A stretch of 64,000 nt of DNA from Aquibium oceanicum (GCF_001889605.1 NZ_CP018171.1:4424501-4488500); one strand, 5' to 3'; counted from the first letter of the stretch, positions 17,932 through 27,852 are shown. A program made the numbers and translations. The notes: generated by a model from the sequence alone, not told the origin.

Positions 17932-18609
17932 ATGATCGTCTTCGCCATCCTCGTGCTGCTGGCGATCGTGGTCCTGCCGCAGCTTTGGGTCCGGCACACG
18001 ATCAGCAAGCATGGAGCGGAACGGCCCGACCTGCCGGGAACGGGTGGAGAACTCGCGCGGCATCTGCTCGACCGCTTCGATCTCGGCAACGTTCCCGTCG
18101 AGATCACCGAGAAGGGCGACCACTACGATCCAGACGCCAAGGTGGTGCGGCTCCTTCGCCAGCATCATGAGGGCCGGTCGCTGTCTGCCGTCGCCATCGC
18201 GGCGCACGAGGTTTCGCATGCGATCCAGGATGCCAACGGCGAACGGAAGCTGGCGGCCCGGCAGCGGCTCGCCAAGCTCGCCCAGGTAACAGACCGCCTG
18301 GCGGGGATATTCTTCATCGCCGCCCCGATCCTGACGCTGATCGTGCGGACGCCGGCTGCCTTCGTCGCCGTGCTCGGCATCGGCATCGGGCTGCTCGCCG
18401 TCCGCGTATTGGTGAACCTCGTCACCCTGCCCGTCGAGATGGATGCAAGCTTCTCCAAGGCGCTGCCGATCCTGCGCGAGGGGCGATATCTTTCCGAGGA
18501 CGACCTGCCCGCCGCGCACAGCGTGCTCAGGGCCGCCGCCTTCACCTACGTCGCCGGCGCGCTCATTTCGCTGGTGAACCTTGCACGCTGGATCAGGCTC
18601 CTGCGATAA
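17932..18609 (+). CDS. Membrane zinc metallopeptidase (YugP type)
   Basis: The 225-residue protein has an N-terminal membrane anchor (residues 1-20). A catalytic HEVSHAIQ motif is near residue 87, and two more membrane segments lie at about 118-160. A further helix is at the C-terminus. This is the neutral zinc metallopeptidase family 2 (YugP). Length is typical. Substrates are unknown. It starts 42 bp after the omp10 gene and is followed after 21 bp by the PaaK-like gene, so all three may be co-transcribed. Confidence 0.88.
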   Translation: MIVFAILVLLAIVVLPQLWVRHTISKHGAERPDLPGTGGELARHLLDRFDLGNVPVEITEKGDHYDPDAKVVRLLRQHHEGRSLSAVAIAAHEVSHAIQDANGERKLAARQRLAKLAQVTDRLAGIFFIAAPILTLIVRTPAAFVAVLGIGIGLLAVRVLVNLVTLPVEMDASFSKALPILREGRYLSEDDLPAAHSVLRAAAFTYVAGALISLVNLARWIRLLR

Positions 18610-18630
18610 GGACGGCGGGGAGGAGAACCC

Positions 18631-19884
18631 ATGAGCAGCTTTTTCGACGAACTTGAAACGCGCGATCCGCGGCAGCGGGAAGCGGACTTTTTCGGGCGCC
18701 TGCCCGGCTTCCTCGCGCAGGCCGCATCCAGCGCTCCGGGTCTTGCCAAGTGGCTGGAGGGTGTGCCGTTCGAGGCGGTGAATTCTCCCGCCGCGCTGGC
18801 GAGGCTGCCGGTCCTGCGCAAGTCCGAACTGATGGAGTTGCAGGCCGGGTCTCCCCCCTTCGGAGGGTTCGCCGACGAGAGCGCGCTCAGGGGGCGCCGC
18901 GTCTTCCTCTCGCCCGGTCCGATCTGGGAGCCGGAAGCGACGGACGAGGAAGCCTTCCACAACGCGCGCGCTTTCTTCGCCGCCGGCATTCGATCCGGCG
19001 ACCGCGTGCACAACGCCTTCGCCTACCACATGACGCCCGGCGGCTTCCTGCTCGACGCGGGCGCGCGGGCGCTCGGCTGCACGGTGTTTCCGGCCGGCAC
19101 CGGCAACACCGACATGCAGGTGGAGGCCGCGGCGGCGCTGCGGCCGACCGTCTATTGCGGGACACCCGACTTCCTGAAGGTCATGCTGGACCGCGCCGCG
19201 CAGGCGGGCAAGGACCTCTCCTCGTTCCGCCGCGGGCTGGTCTCGGGCGGCGCGCTGTTTCCGTCGCTGCGGGCAGAATATGCCGCGCGGGGCATCAAGG
19301 TCCTGCAATGCTACGCCACGGCCGAGTTCGGCGTCATCGCCTACGAGACCGCGGGCGACGACGGTGAGCCGAATCCCGGCATGATGATCAACGAGAACCT
19401 GATCGTCGAGATCGTACGGCCGGGCACCGGCGACCCGGTGGAGGACGGCGAGGTCGGCGAGGTTGTGGTCACCGGCTTCAACCCGGTCTACCCGCTGGTG
19501 CGGCTGGGCACCGGCGACCTGTCCGCCACCATGCCGGGCGCATCCCCCTGCGGACGCACGGGCCGGCGGCTGAAGGGCTGGATGGGCCGCGCCGACCAGC
19601 GCACGAAGATCAAGGGCATGTTCGTCGACCCGAAGCAGGTCGCGGAGATCGTCAGGCGTCATCCAGAGATCGCCCGGGCGCGGCTCGTGGTGACGCGAGA
19701 CGGCGAGAGCGACGCGATGGAACTGCGCGCGGAGAAGGCCGACGGGGCGTCGCCGGATGCTTCGGCCATCGCCGCGTCGCTGCGCGATCTGACCAAGCTG
19801 GGCGGCAAGGTCGAGATCGTCGCGGCCGGTGCATTGCCCAACGACGGCAAGGTGATCGCCGACGAGCGGGACTATGCGAAGTGA
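18631..19884 (+). CDS. PaaK-like AMP-forming acyl-CoA ligase
   Basis: The 417-residue protein resembles phenylacetate-CoA ligases: LARLPVLRKSEL near residue 65, a long N-domain, and YATAEFGVIAYE for substrate/AMP binding. The hinge region contains RLGTGDL and KIKGMFVDPKQV. It should adenylate a carboxylic acid and transfer it to CoA. No aromatic-degradation genes are nearby, so the acid is unknown. The usual glycine-rich P-loop is poorly conserved. GGGGAGGAG precedes the ATG. Confidence 0.82.
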   Translation: MSSFFDELETRDPRQREADFFGRLPGFLAQAASSAPGLAKWLEGVPFEAVNSPAALARLPVLRKSELMELQAGSPPFGGFADESALRGRRVFLSPGPIWEPEATDEEAFHNARAFFAAGIRSGDRVHNAFAYHMTPGGFLLDAGARALGCTVFPAGTGNTDMQVEAAAALRPTVYCGTPDFLKVMLDRAAQAGKDLSSFRRGLVSGGALFPSLRAEYAARGIKVLQCYATAEFGVIAYETAGDDGEPNPGMMINENLIVEIVRPGTGDPVEDGEVGEVVVTGFNPVYPLVRLGTGDLSATMPGASPCGRTGRRLKGWMGRADQRTKIKGMFVDPKQVAEIVRRHPEIARARLVVTRDGESDAMELRAEKADGASPDASAIAASLRDLTKLGGKVEIVAAGALPNDGKVIADERDYAK

Positions 19885-20049
19885 CCCAAGGGCAAGGCGC
19901 ACGAAGCTCTTGCATCCGCCGTGTGCGGGTGTGAACATGAGCGCCACGGGATGTCACGGGCCTGACAAGCAGCCGGTTCAAGACACCGACGACAAGATCT
20001 GTATCGGAGCGCCGGTCCGCCGGATCCGGAACGCCACGGGAGACTGAAG

Positions 20050-22449
20050 ATGAAGAAGACAGCCACTCTTGCCGCGATGTCGGCATCGATGCTTGCCATG
20101 TCCACGGCGGCTTCGTTTGCCGACTACACGCTCAATATCCTGCACATCAACGACTGGCACAGCCGCATCGAATCGAACAACAAGTACGAGTCCACCTGCT
20201 CGGCCGAGGACGAGGGGAAGGGCGAGTGCTTCGGCGGCGCCGCGCGCCTCGTCACCATCATCGACGACCGTCGCGAGGCGCTGGCCAACGACAACCTTCT
20301 GGTCCTCAACGCCGGCGACAATTTTCAGGGCTCGCTCTTCTACACGACCTTCAAGGGAACCGCCGAGGCGGAGTTCCTGAACCGCATGAAGTTCGACGCC
20401 ATGACCGTCGGCAACCACGAGTTCGACGACGGCGAGGACGCCCTTGTACCCTTCCTCGAGAAGGTGGAGTTCCCCGTGCTCAGCGCCAACGTGGCGCCGA
20501 GCGCGGCGTCGAAGGTCGGCGACATGATCAAACCGTCGCTCGTCGTGGAAGTCGGCGGCGAGAAGATCGGCATCGTCGGCGCGGTCACGACCGACACGCC
20601 TGAGATTGCCTCGCCGGGACCCAACATCGCCATCGAAGACGATGTCGCGACGATCACCGCCGAGGTCGAGAAGCTCCAGGCCCAGGGCATCAACAAGATC
20701 ATCGCGCTGACCCACGTCGGATACGCGCGCGACATGGAGGCGATCGCCAAGATCCCCGGCGTCGACGTGGTCGTGGGCGGTCACTCGCACACGCTCCTGT
20801 CGAACACCGACGACAAGGCGGCCGGCCCCTACCCGACCATGATCGAGAATCCGGAAGGCTACGAGGTTCCTGTCACCCAGGCGGCGTCCTATTCGAAGTA
20901 TCTCGGCGAGCTGAAGGTGGTCTTCAACGACGAGGGCGTCGTGACGTCGGCCACCGGCGATCCGATCCTGCTCGACAAGTCGATCGTTCCGGATGAAGCC
21001 GTGCTTGCACGCATCAAGGAACTCGGCGCGCCGATCGAGGAACTGAAGGGCCGCGAGGTCTCCGAGACCACCGCGCCGATCGACGGCAGCCGCGACACCT
21101 GCCGCGCGCAGGAATGCGAGATGGGCAATCTCATCGCCGACGCCATGCTGGACCGCACGGCCGACCAGGGCGTGACCATCGCCGTGCAGAACGGCGGCGG
21201 CATCCGCGCCTCGATCGACGAGGGCACGATCACCATGGGCGAGGTGCTCACGGTGCTGCCGTTCCAGAACACGCTGGCGACCTTCCAGATCACGGGCGCC
21301 GACCTGCGCACCTCGATCGCGGCGGGTCTGTCCGAGATCGAGGAAGGCAAGGGCAAGTTCCCGCAGGTCGCGGGTCTCAAGTACACCTTCGACAAGTCGG
21401 CCGCGCCGGACGACCGCCTGAAGTCGATCGAGACGATGGAGAACGGTGCCTGGGTGCCGCTCGACGACGGCAAGCTCTACACGGTCGCGACCAACAACTT
21501 CGTGCGCGGCGGCGGTGACGGCTACAAGCTCTTCGCCGACAATGCGCAGAACGCCTACGACTTCGGTCCGGGGCTCGAACAGGTGGTGGCGGACTATCTC
21601 GCCGAGAACCGGCCGTTCACACCCGCGCTTGACGGCCGCATCACCGAGGTGAGCAGTGCCGCTCCCGCACCGGCGGAGGAAACCCCGGCGGCAACCGAGC
21701 CCGAAAAGAGGACGGAAATGGCCCCGGCCGAGCCCGAACAGAAGGCCGAGATGGCCCCGGTCACCGAGCCGGAAGCCAAGATGCCGGAACTGCCGGCCGC
21801 ATCCACCAGCCTCACGGCGACCGCGCCGACGGTGCCCGCGGACGATGCGGCCATGAAGGCGGCTGAAGAAAAGAAAATGGCCGACGAAAAGGCCGCCGCC
21901 GATGCAGCCAAGGCCGAGGAAGAGGCCAAGGCCGCCGCCATGAAGGCCAAGGAAGAGAAGAAGATGGCGGAGGAAAAGGCCGCCGCCGATGCAGCCAAGG
22001 CCGAGGAAGAGGCCAAGGCAGCCGCCATGAAGGCCGAGGAAGAAAAGAAGATGGCGGAGGAAAAGGCCGCCGCCGATGCAGCCAAGGCCGAGGAAGAGGC
22101 CAAGGCCGCCGCGATGAAGGCGGAAGAGGATGCGAAGATGGCGGCTGAGGTCAAAGTCGAGACGCCCGAACTGCCGGCCATGTCCTCGACGCTGACGTCC
22201 GAACCGCCGACGGTTCCGGCCGAGAAGCCGCAGGAGACCGCGATGGCCGCGCCGGACAAGCCGGCCGAGGGCACGATGGCCGGGGGCGAGGAAACCTATA
22301 CCATCATGCGCGGCGACAATTACTGGAAGCTGGCGGTGAAGTTCTACGACGACGGCATGAAGTGGTCGATGCTGAAGGAGGCCAATCCGGACCTCGATCC
22401 GGACCACCTGCCGATCGGCGGCTCGCTGGTCGTCCCGGCCGCGAACTGA
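20050..22449 (+). CDS. Secreted 5'-nucleotidase with TolA-like repeats and LysM domain
   Basis: The 799-residue protein has a signal peptide (cleavage near SFADY). A calcineurin-type metallophosphatase domain follows (HINDWHSR, NAGDNFQGS, GNHEFDDG, GGHSHT). The 5'-nucleotidase C-terminal domain extends to about residue 535 (QNGGGIRASI). After residue ~540 a Pro/Glu/Met-rich linker leads to three 29-residue Lys/Glu/Ala repeats (602-688). A LysM domain ends the protein (YTIMRGDNYWKLA onward). It should release nucleosides in the periplasm and be held on peptidoglycan by LysM. UshA of E. coli has neither addition. GGGAGACTGAAG precedes the ATG. Confidence 0.9.
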   Translation: MKKTATLAAMSASMLAMSTAASFADYTLNILHINDWHSRIESNNKYESTCSAEDEGKGECFGGAARLVTIIDDRREALANDNLLVLNAGDNFQGSLFYTTFKGTAEAEFLNRMKFDAMTVGNHEFDDGEDALVPFLEKVEFPVLSANVAPSAASKVGDMIKPSLVVEVGGEKIGIVGAVTTDTPEIASPGPNIAIEDDVATITAEVEKLQAQGINKIIALTHVGYARDMEAIAKIPGVDVVVGGHSHTLLSNTDDKAAGPYPTMIENPEGYEVPVTQAASYSKYLGELKVVFNDEGVVTSATGDPILLDKSIVPDEAVLARIKELGAPIEELKGREVSETTAPIDGSRDTCRAQECEMGNLIADAMLDRTADQGVTIAVQNGGGIRASIDEGTITMGEVLTVLPFQNTLATFQITGADLRTSIAAGLSEIEEGKGKFPQVAGLKYTFDKSAAPDDRLKSIETMENGAWVPLDDGKLYTVATNNFVRGGGDGYKLFADNAQNAYDFGPGLEQVVADYLAENRPFTPALDGRITEVSSAAPAPAEETPAATEPEKRTEMAPAEPEQKAEMAPVTEPEAKMPELPAASTSLTATAPTVPADDAAMKAAEEKKMADEKAAADAAKAEEEAKAAAMKAKEEKKMAEEKAAADAAKAEEEAKAAAMKAEEEKKMAEEKAAADAAKAEEEAKAAAMKAEEDAKMAAEVKVETPELPAMSSTLTSEPPTVPAEKPQETAMAAPDKPAEGTMAGGEETYTIMRGDNYWKLAVKFYDDGMKWSMLKEANPDLDPDHLPIGGSLVVPAAN
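21853..22140 (+). repeat. Three 87-bp in-frame tandem repeats plus a partial fourth
   Basis: Units begin at 21853, 21940 and 22027, and a partial copy starts at 22114. Each encodes MKA(A/K/E)EEKKMA(D/E)EK followed by a fixed Ala-rich half. About 40 bp of each unit is identical in all three, so duplication looks recent. The block lies between two related segments (PELPA...PTVPA), one on each side. Confidence 0.9.
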
Positions 22450-22468
22450 CCGCCGACCGAATGGACGC

Positions 22469-22500
22469 GACCCGCCCTCTCCCTCGAGGGCGGGTCTTTT
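22469..22500 (+). terminator. Rho-independent terminator of the 5'-nucleotidase gene
   Basis: The perfect 11-bp stem GACCCGCCCTC/GAGGGCGGGTC has a six-base loop and is followed by TTTT. It lies 20 bp after the stop codon. Confidence 0.85.
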
Positions 22501-22585
22501 CGTTTCGGCCCGTCTCGCGGCAATTGGTCCGATTGTCTCGCATCCGCGCAGACCTATCTCCGGTATCGCCGATGGGGGCATCTCG

Positions 22586-23650
22586 ATGACGATCAATCAA
22601 CGAACCGACATGACGAACACCACCGCGACGGGTCCGCTGCCGCAAGGCCATCCGCCAGTCGCGCAGCCGAAGGTCGGCGTGCTGCTGGTCAATCTCGGTA
22701 CGCCGGACGGGACGGACCGCGCCTCGATGCGGCGCTACCTCGCGGAGTTCCTGTCGGACCGCCGGGTGATCGAATGGCCGCGCGCCGTCTGGTATCCGGT
22801 GCTCTACGGCATCGTCCTCAACACACGGCCCAAGAAGTCGGGCGCGCTCTACGACAAGATCTGGAATCGCGAGAAGGACGAATCGCCGCTGCGCACCTAC
22901 ACGCGCTCGCAGGGCGAGAAACTCGCCGCCGCGCTTGCCGGCCACGACAATATCGTCGTCGATTGGGCCATGCGCTACGGCAATCCCTCGATCGAAAGCG
23001 TGCTGGAGCGCATGACGAAGGCGGGCTGCCGCCGCATCGTGATGTTCCCGCTCTATCCGCAGTATTCCGCCACCACGACGGCGACCGTGAACGACAAGTT
23101 CTTCGAGGCGCTGATGAAGATGCGATGGCAGCCGGCCGTGCGCACCGTGCCGGCCTATCACGACGAGCCCGTCTACATCGACGCGCTGGCGCGCTCGATC
23201 GAGAAGCATCTCGCCTCGCTCGACTTCGAGCCGGAGGTGGTAATCGCATCCTACCACGGCATCCCGCAGAGCTACTTCAAGGCCGGCGACCCCTATCACT
23301 GCCACTGCCAGAAGACGACGCGCCTGCTTCGCGAGCGCCTCGGCTGGGACGAGAAGAAGTTGCTCACGACATTCCAGTCCCGCTTCGGACCGGAGGAATG
23401 GCTGCAGCCCTACACCGACAAGACGGTGGAGAGGCTGGCGAAGGAGGGCGTGAAATCCGTTGCCGTGTTCAACCCCGGCTTCGTGGCGGATTGCCTGGAG
23501 ACGCTGGAGGAGATCGCCGGCGAGGTCGGGGAGACCTTCCACGAAAGCGGTGGCACGAACTTCTCGCACATTCCCTGCCTCAACGACAGCGAAGAGGGCA
23601 TGGCTGTGATCGAGGAGATGGTGCGGCGCGAACTGGGCGGCTGGGCCTGA
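22586..23650 (+). CDS. hemH: Ferrochelatase
   Basis: The 354-residue enzyme inserts ferrous iron into protoporphyrin IX, the last step of heme b synthesis. Conserved blocks are GVLLVNLGTPD, LYPQYSATTTATV, ASYHGIPQSY (metal-site His), TFQSRFGPEEWLQPYT and FNPGFVADCLETLEEI with the catalytic Glu. Length is normal. A second in-frame ATG at 22610 is an alternative start. It follows the strong terminator of the previous gene. Confidence 0.96.
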   Translation: MTINQRTDMTNTTATGPLPQGHPPVAQPKVGVLLVNLGTPDGTDRASMRRYLAEFLSDRRVIEWPRAVWYPVLYGIVLNTRPKKSGALYDKIWNREKDESPLRTYTRSQGEKLAAALAGHDNIVVDWAMRYGNPSIESVLERMTKAGCRRIVMFPLYPQYSATTTATVNDKFFEALMKMRWQPAVRTVPAYHDEPVYIDALARSIEKHLASLDFEPEVVIASYHGIPQSYFKAGDPYHCHCQKTTRLLRERLGWDEKKLLTTFQSRFGPEEWLQPYTDKTVERLAKEGVKSVAVFNPGFVADCLETLEEIAGEVGETFHESGGTNFSHIPCLNDSEEGMAVIEEMVRRELGGWA

Positions 23651-23709
23651 GCCGAACGGAACCGATGGGCACCCCAGCCGTTGCCGGAGCGTCCTGAGGA
23701 ACCTCCCCC

Positions 23710-24924
23710 ATGTCACGAAAGCTCGACCTGCGAACCGGCAGGGCCGTCTGGACTGCGTATCGCGCAGCCGCGATCCCCGTCACGCCCCTGACCCGCGACG
23801 TCAAGACCGACGTCGCCATCGTCGGCATGGGGATCAGTGCCGCGATGATGGCGGATTCGCTGACGGACGCGGGGCTATCGGTCGTGCTGATCGACCGCCG
23901 TGGGCCGATGCTCGGTTCGACGGCGGCCACGACCGCGCTGGTGCAGTTCGAGATCGATCAGCCATTGACGACGCTGACGAAGAAGATCGGCAAGGACCGG
24001 GCCGAGCGCGCCTGGCGGCGATCGCGCCTCGCGGTGGCGAACCTTTCCGCCCGCGTGCAGGAACTCGGCATCGACTGCCGCACGACCGAGCGGCCGTCGC
24101 TCTATCTCGCCGGCAACCTTCTGGCGCCGCAGGCGCTGCGCGAGGAGGGTTTGCAGCGCAACCGCGCCGGCCTGCGCTCCGCCTACCTGACCGCTGGAGA
24201 GCTGAAGGACCGTTTCGGGCTCGACCGGAAAGGTGCGCTGCTCTCCCACGGCAACTACGCTCTCGATCCGAGGCGGCTCACGGCCGGTTTCCTGCTGGCC
24301 GCAATCGACCGCGGCGCCCGGGTCTATGCTCCAGCCGAGGCGACCGGTTTCGAAAGCCATCGCGACGGCGTGACGATCTCCACCCGCGACGGCCCGTCGA
24401 TCTCCGCCGGCGCGGCGGTGATGGCGACCGGCTACGAACTCGCCGACTTCGTGCCAAAGGACCACCATTCGGTGATCTCCACCTACGCCATCGCCACGCG
24501 CCCGCAGCCGCGCGCGATCTGGCCCGAAGCCGCGCTCATCTGGGAAGCCTCGGACCCGTACCTCTATCTTCGCGCCACGCATGACGGCCGCGTCATCTGC
24601 GGCGGCGAGGACGAGGAGCTCACCGACGAGGAGCGGCGCGACTCGTTGCTTGCCGACAAGACGGCTCGCATCACCGAAAAGCTCGGACGCCTGCTGCCGG
24701 GCATCGATACGACACCGGAATTCGCCTGGGCGGGCGCCTTCGGCACGACGCCGAGCGGCTTGCCGCTGATCGGGCCCGTGCCGGGCAAGCGCGGCTTCCA
24801 TGCGGTGATGGGATACGGCGGCAACGGCATCACCTTCTCGCGCATCGCCGCCGAAGTGGTGACCGCCAGCCTGACCGGGGGTGCGGACCGCGATGCAGAC
24901 CTGTTCGCCCTCGACCGCGCCTGA
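23710..24924 (+). CDS. FAD-dependent oxidoreductase (DAO family)
   Basis: The 404-residue protein has a dinucleotide-binding motif near residue 35 (VAIVGMGISAAMMADSL, GxGxxA form) and an ADP-ribose Arg/Asp pair VVLIDRRG. The C-terminal DAO signature is PSGLPLIGPVPGKRGFHAVMGYGGNGI. This layout fits amine or amino-acid oxidases such as GlyOx/PuuB relatives; the substrate cannot be told. Unlike PuuB-type proteins with an added Rieske domain, it ends after the DAO fold. It lies 60 bp after hemH on the same strand. Confidence 0.8.
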   Translation: MSRKLDLRTGRAVWTAYRAAAIPVTPLTRDVKTDVAIVGMGISAAMMADSLTDAGLSVVLIDRRGPMLGSTAATTALVQFEIDQPLTTLTKKIGKDRAERAWRRSRLAVANLSARVQELGIDCRTTERPSLYLAGNLLAPQALREEGLQRNRAGLRSAYLTAGELKDRFGLDRKGALLSHGNYALDPRRLTAGFLLAAIDRGARVYAPAEATGFESHRDGVTISTRDGPSISAGAAVMATGYELADFVPKDHHSVISTYAIATRPQPRAIWPEAALIWEASDPYLYLRATHDGRVICGGEDEELTDEERRDSLLADKTARITEKLGRLLPGIDTTPEFAWAGAFGTTPSGLPLIGPVPGKRGFHAVMGYGGNGITFSRIAAEVVTASLTGGADRDADLFALDRA

Positions 24925-24938
24925 CGCTCGGAAGCGGC

Positions 24939-26636
24939 TCAGGCGACGCGTTTCAGCCGCGGCGTTGTCGGCGCGCGGTCGCTCCCGCTCGACCGGACGT
25001 CACCGAGCCGGAAGGCTGCGATCAGAACGCGCAACGCCTCGGCCTCGTCGGCTAAGAGCTTGCTCGCGGCGGTCGACTGCTCGACCATCGCGGCGTTCTG
25101 CTGTGTTCCCTTGTCGATCGACGTGACCGCCTGGTTCACCTCGGCCAGGCTGGTAGCCTGCTCCCTGGCGCTCGACACAATCGCGGTGACGTTGGCGCTG
25201 ATCTCCTGCACCTGACTGGCGATCTCCTGAAGCACGCCGCCGGTTTCGCCCACCAGCGACACGCCGGTCTTCACGTGCTCGCTCGAGGCGTCGATCAGCT
25301 GCTTGATCTCGCGCGCCGCGCCGGCCGAACGCTGCGCCAACTCGCGTACCTCCTGGGCAACGACGGCGAAGCCCCGGCCGGCCTCGCCGGCGCGTGCCGC
25401 TTCCACACCGGCGTTGAGCGCGAGCAGGTTGGTCTGGAAGGCGATCTCGTCGATGATGCCGATGATGCTCGAGATCTTGCCGGAGGAATTCTCGATCCTC
25501 TCCATGGCCGCGACGGTCTTGTCCGCGACGATCCCCGACTTCTCCGCATTCCCGCGGGCCTGGCCAACGAGGCGCGCAGCTTCCTCGGCCCGCTCGCTGG
25601 TCTCGGCAACCGCGGACGTTACCTCTGCGATCGCGGCCGCGGTCTTCTCCAGCGAGGCGGCCTGCTGCTCCGTGCGGCGCGACAGATCGTCGGCGGCGCC
25701 GCGGATCTCGCCGGAGCCCGAGGCGATCCCCTGCGCGTTCTCCACCACGCGGCGCATGGCATCGCGAAGCCGCGCCGTCGCGCCGTTGAAGTCGTGGCGC
25801 ACCTTTTCCATCGTCGGCACGAAGGGTTCGTCGAGCGTCTGCGTCAGGTCGCCTTCGGCAAGCGCGTTGAGCGCCGAGGCGAGGCAGGAGATGGCGCCCA
25901 TGCGCGGCGTGACGTCGGTCGCGAACTTCACCACCTTAGACACCCTACCTTCGAGATCCAGGATCGGGTTGTAGGCCGCCTGGATCCAGATCGCGCGCCC
26001 GCCCTTCCCGATCCGCATGAACTCGCCCGCGGCGAACTCGCCGCGCTCGAGACGCACCCAGAACTCCTGGTATTCGCGGCTCCGCGCATAGGCCTCATCG
26101 CAGAACATGTGGTGATGCCTGCCGACGATTTCGGAAAGCTCGTAGCCGAGGGCGGCGAGGAAGTTCTCGTTCGCAGTGATAATTTCGCCCGTCGGCCGGA
26201 ACTCGATGATCGCCTGGGAGCGGGACAGCGCGGCGAGTTTCGCCGCATCCTCGCAGGCCTTTTCCCTGAGCGCGGTGATGTCGGTCGCGATCTTGATGAT
26301 CTTGTATGGCTTGCGACCCGAAAACACCGGGTTGTAGGAGGCTTCGATCCAGATGGCGCTGCCGTCCTTGCGGATGCGCTTGTACTGTTGCCGGTCGAAC
26401 TCGCCGGATGCGAGCTTGGTCCAGAAGGCGCGGTAGTCGGACCCCGCCGCCTCCGCCGGTTCCACGAACATCCGGTGATGCTTGCCGACGATCTCGTCGC
26501 GGGCATAGCCGAGCGCGGCGCAGAAGTTCTCGTTGGCGTCGATGATGATGCCGTCGAGGTTGAATTCTATGACAGCCTGCGAGCGGCCGATCGCCTGGAT
26601 GACTGCCCTGGAATCGGAAGAGAAGCCCGGAAACAT
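24939..26636 (-). CDS. Soluble methyl-accepting chemotaxis protein with two PAS domains
   Basis: The 565-residue protein has two consecutive PAS/PAC units (about residues 10-120 and 130-245; each has ANENF..ALGY, HH.MF and IWI.A.YNP). A HAMP-like helix follows (LNALAEGDLTQTLD). The signalling hairpin has tip IDEIAFQTNLLALNAGVEAARAGE near residue 410. No signal peptide or membrane segment exists, so it is cytoplasmic. PAS repeats of this type often bind heme or flavin and report redox or oxygen. No che or flagellar genes are adjacent. The C-terminus lacks a clear CheR-docking pentapeptide. Confidence 0.9.
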   Translation of the reverse strand: MFPGFSSDSRAVIQAIGRSQAVIEFNLDGIIIDANENFCAALGYARDEIVGKHHRMFVEPAEAAGSDYRAFWTKLASGEFDRQQYKRIRKDGSAIWIEASYNPVFSGRKPYKIIKIATDITALREKACEDAAKLAALSRSQAIIEFRPTGEIITANENFLAALGYELSEIVGRHHHMFCDEAYARSREYQEFWVRLERGEFAAGEFMRIGKGGRAIWIQAAYNPILDLEGRVSKVVKFATDVTPRMGAISCLASALNALAEGDLTQTLDEPFVPTMEKVRHDFNGATARLRDAMRRVVENAQGIASGSGEIRGAADDLSRRTEQQAASLEKTAAAIAEVTSAVAETSERAEEAARLVGQARGNAEKSGIVADKTVAAMERIENSSGKISSIIGIIDEIAFQTNLLALNAGVEAARAGEAGRGFAVVAQEVRELAQRSAGAAREIKQLIDASSEHVKTGVSLVGETGGVLQEIASQVQEISANVTAIVSSAREQATSLAEVNQAVTSIDKGTQQNAAMVEQSTAASKLLADEAEALRVLIAAFRLGDVRSSGSDRAPTTPRLKRVA

Positions 26637-26707
26637 TTTAGATATGCGCCTCGTGACCGCAGCATGCGGAAAGAACCATCTTCAACCATACGCTGCATAC
26701 ATCCTGG

Positions 26708-26723
26708 TTAAGAAGACGCTAAC
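26708..26723 (+). promoter_or_regulatory. Near-consensus CtrA box
   Basis: TTAA, seven bases, CTAAC differs from TTAA-N7-TTAAC at one base. It lies 72 bp upstream of the chemoreceptor start (26636) and about 110 bp before the divergent hydrolase. CtrA commonly regulates motility genes in this group. The single mismatch keeps confidence low. Confidence 0.3.
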
Positions 26724-26832
26724 GCGGGTAAGCACGCCGGCGTTTTGCACCGCCGGCGCGCGGGCGATGGCTTCCGGTTTGCCGATGCGGACTGCCTGCG
26801 GTAGTCAGGGCGGCCATCGAGGGGGAGGCATC

Positions 26833-27852
26833 GTGGTCGTCAAGCTCATCGTCATAGTCGCGACCGGCGTGGTCGTCTATTTCGCCATCGCCCTTATCCT
26901 GATCGCATCTTCCACGCCGCCATCCGGGCCGCTGGAGGACGGTGGAAAGCAGGGGCTCGATTTCACCGGGACGCGCGGCGACTACTCCGACCTGCCGGAA
27001 CAGATCACCTTTACCGCCCGCGACGGAACCGCCCTGCCCTACCGCCGCTACGAAGGAACCGCGGCGAACGGGCGCTTCGTCGTCCTGGTCCACGGGTCCG
27101 GCTGGCACGGCATGCAGTTCCACGCCATGGCGAAGAAGCTCGCCGCCGACGGGCTTGGGACGATCATCGTGCCGGACATGCGCGGCCATGGCGAAGCGCC
27201 GGCCACACGCGGGGACGTGGATCACATCGGCCAGCTCGAAGAGGACATGGCGGACCTGATCGACGAGTTGCAGCGGCAGGCCGGCGGGCCGGCACAGGTG
27301 GTTCTGGGCGGCCATTCGTCGGGTGGCGGGTTCGTGGTGCGCTTCGCCGGCGGGGCTTACGGCGACCGGGCCGACGCCTTCATCCTTATGGCACCCTTCC
27401 TGAAGTACGACGCGCCGACGACGCGGCCGAACTCCGGCGGCTGGGCGCGGCCCGCTACCCGCCGCATCATCGGACTGACGATGCTGAACGCGGTCGGCAT
27501 CACCGCGCTGAACCATCTGCCGGTCATCTCTTTCGCCATGCCGCAGGAGGTGCTCGACGGACCCTACGGGCACACGGCGACCACGAGTTACACCTATGCG
27601 ATGACCACCTCCTTCGCGCCGCGGCCAGACTTTGGGAGCGACCTGGCGGCGATCGACGAGCCGTTCCTGCTGGTAGGAGGCGCGGCCGACGAGGCGTTCC
27701 TTGCCGAGCGCTACGAGGAGACGATCTCGCCGCACGCGCCCGGCGGCACCTACGTCATCCTGCCGAGCGTGAGCCATCTCGGCGTCGTCAGCGATCCCGG
27801 GGCAATCGCCGCCGTCGAGGCATTCCTGTCGGAGCTGCCTGCGGCACGATGA
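26833..27852 (+). CDS. Membrane-anchored alpha/beta hydrolase
   Basis: The 339-residue protein has an N-terminal membrane helix ([20 protein letters not shown]). An alpha/beta-hydrolase fold follows: oxyanion HGSGWHG, nucleophile elbow GGHSSGGG (Ser near residue 162), and a late catalytic His in PSVSHLG. It fits serine aminopeptidase S33/lysophospholipase-like proteins; substrate unknown. The start is GTG at 26833, seven bases after GGGGGAGG. Longer in-frame ATG starts would extend into low-complexity promoter sequence. Confidence 0.8.
   Translation: MVVKLIVIVATGVVVYFAIALILIASSTPPSGPLEDGGKQGLDFTGTRGDYSDLPEQITFTARDGTALPYRRYEGTAANGRFVVLVHGSGWHGMQFHAMAKKLAADGLGTIIVPDMRGHGEAPATRGDVDHIGQLEEDMADLIDELQRQAGGPAQVVLGGHSSGGGFVVRFAGGAYGDRADAFILMAPFLKYDAPTTRPNSGGWARPATRRIIGLTMLNAVGITALNHLPVISFAMPQEVLDGPYGHTATTSYTYAMTTSFAPRPDFGSDLAAIDEPFLLVGGAADEAFLAERYEETISPHAPGGTYVILPSVSHLGVVSDPGAIAAVEAFLSELPAAR

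Noticed and set aside
21853..22140. Possible CRISPR-like repeat array
   Set aside because: The 87-bp units are direct in-frame coding repeats without spacers, inside the nucleotidase gene.
19978..22596. An 872-residue minus-strand frame opposite the 5'-nucleotidase
   Set aside because: It mirrors the nucleotidase gene and includes reversed tandem repeats, which gives a false Leu/Gly/His repeat protein.
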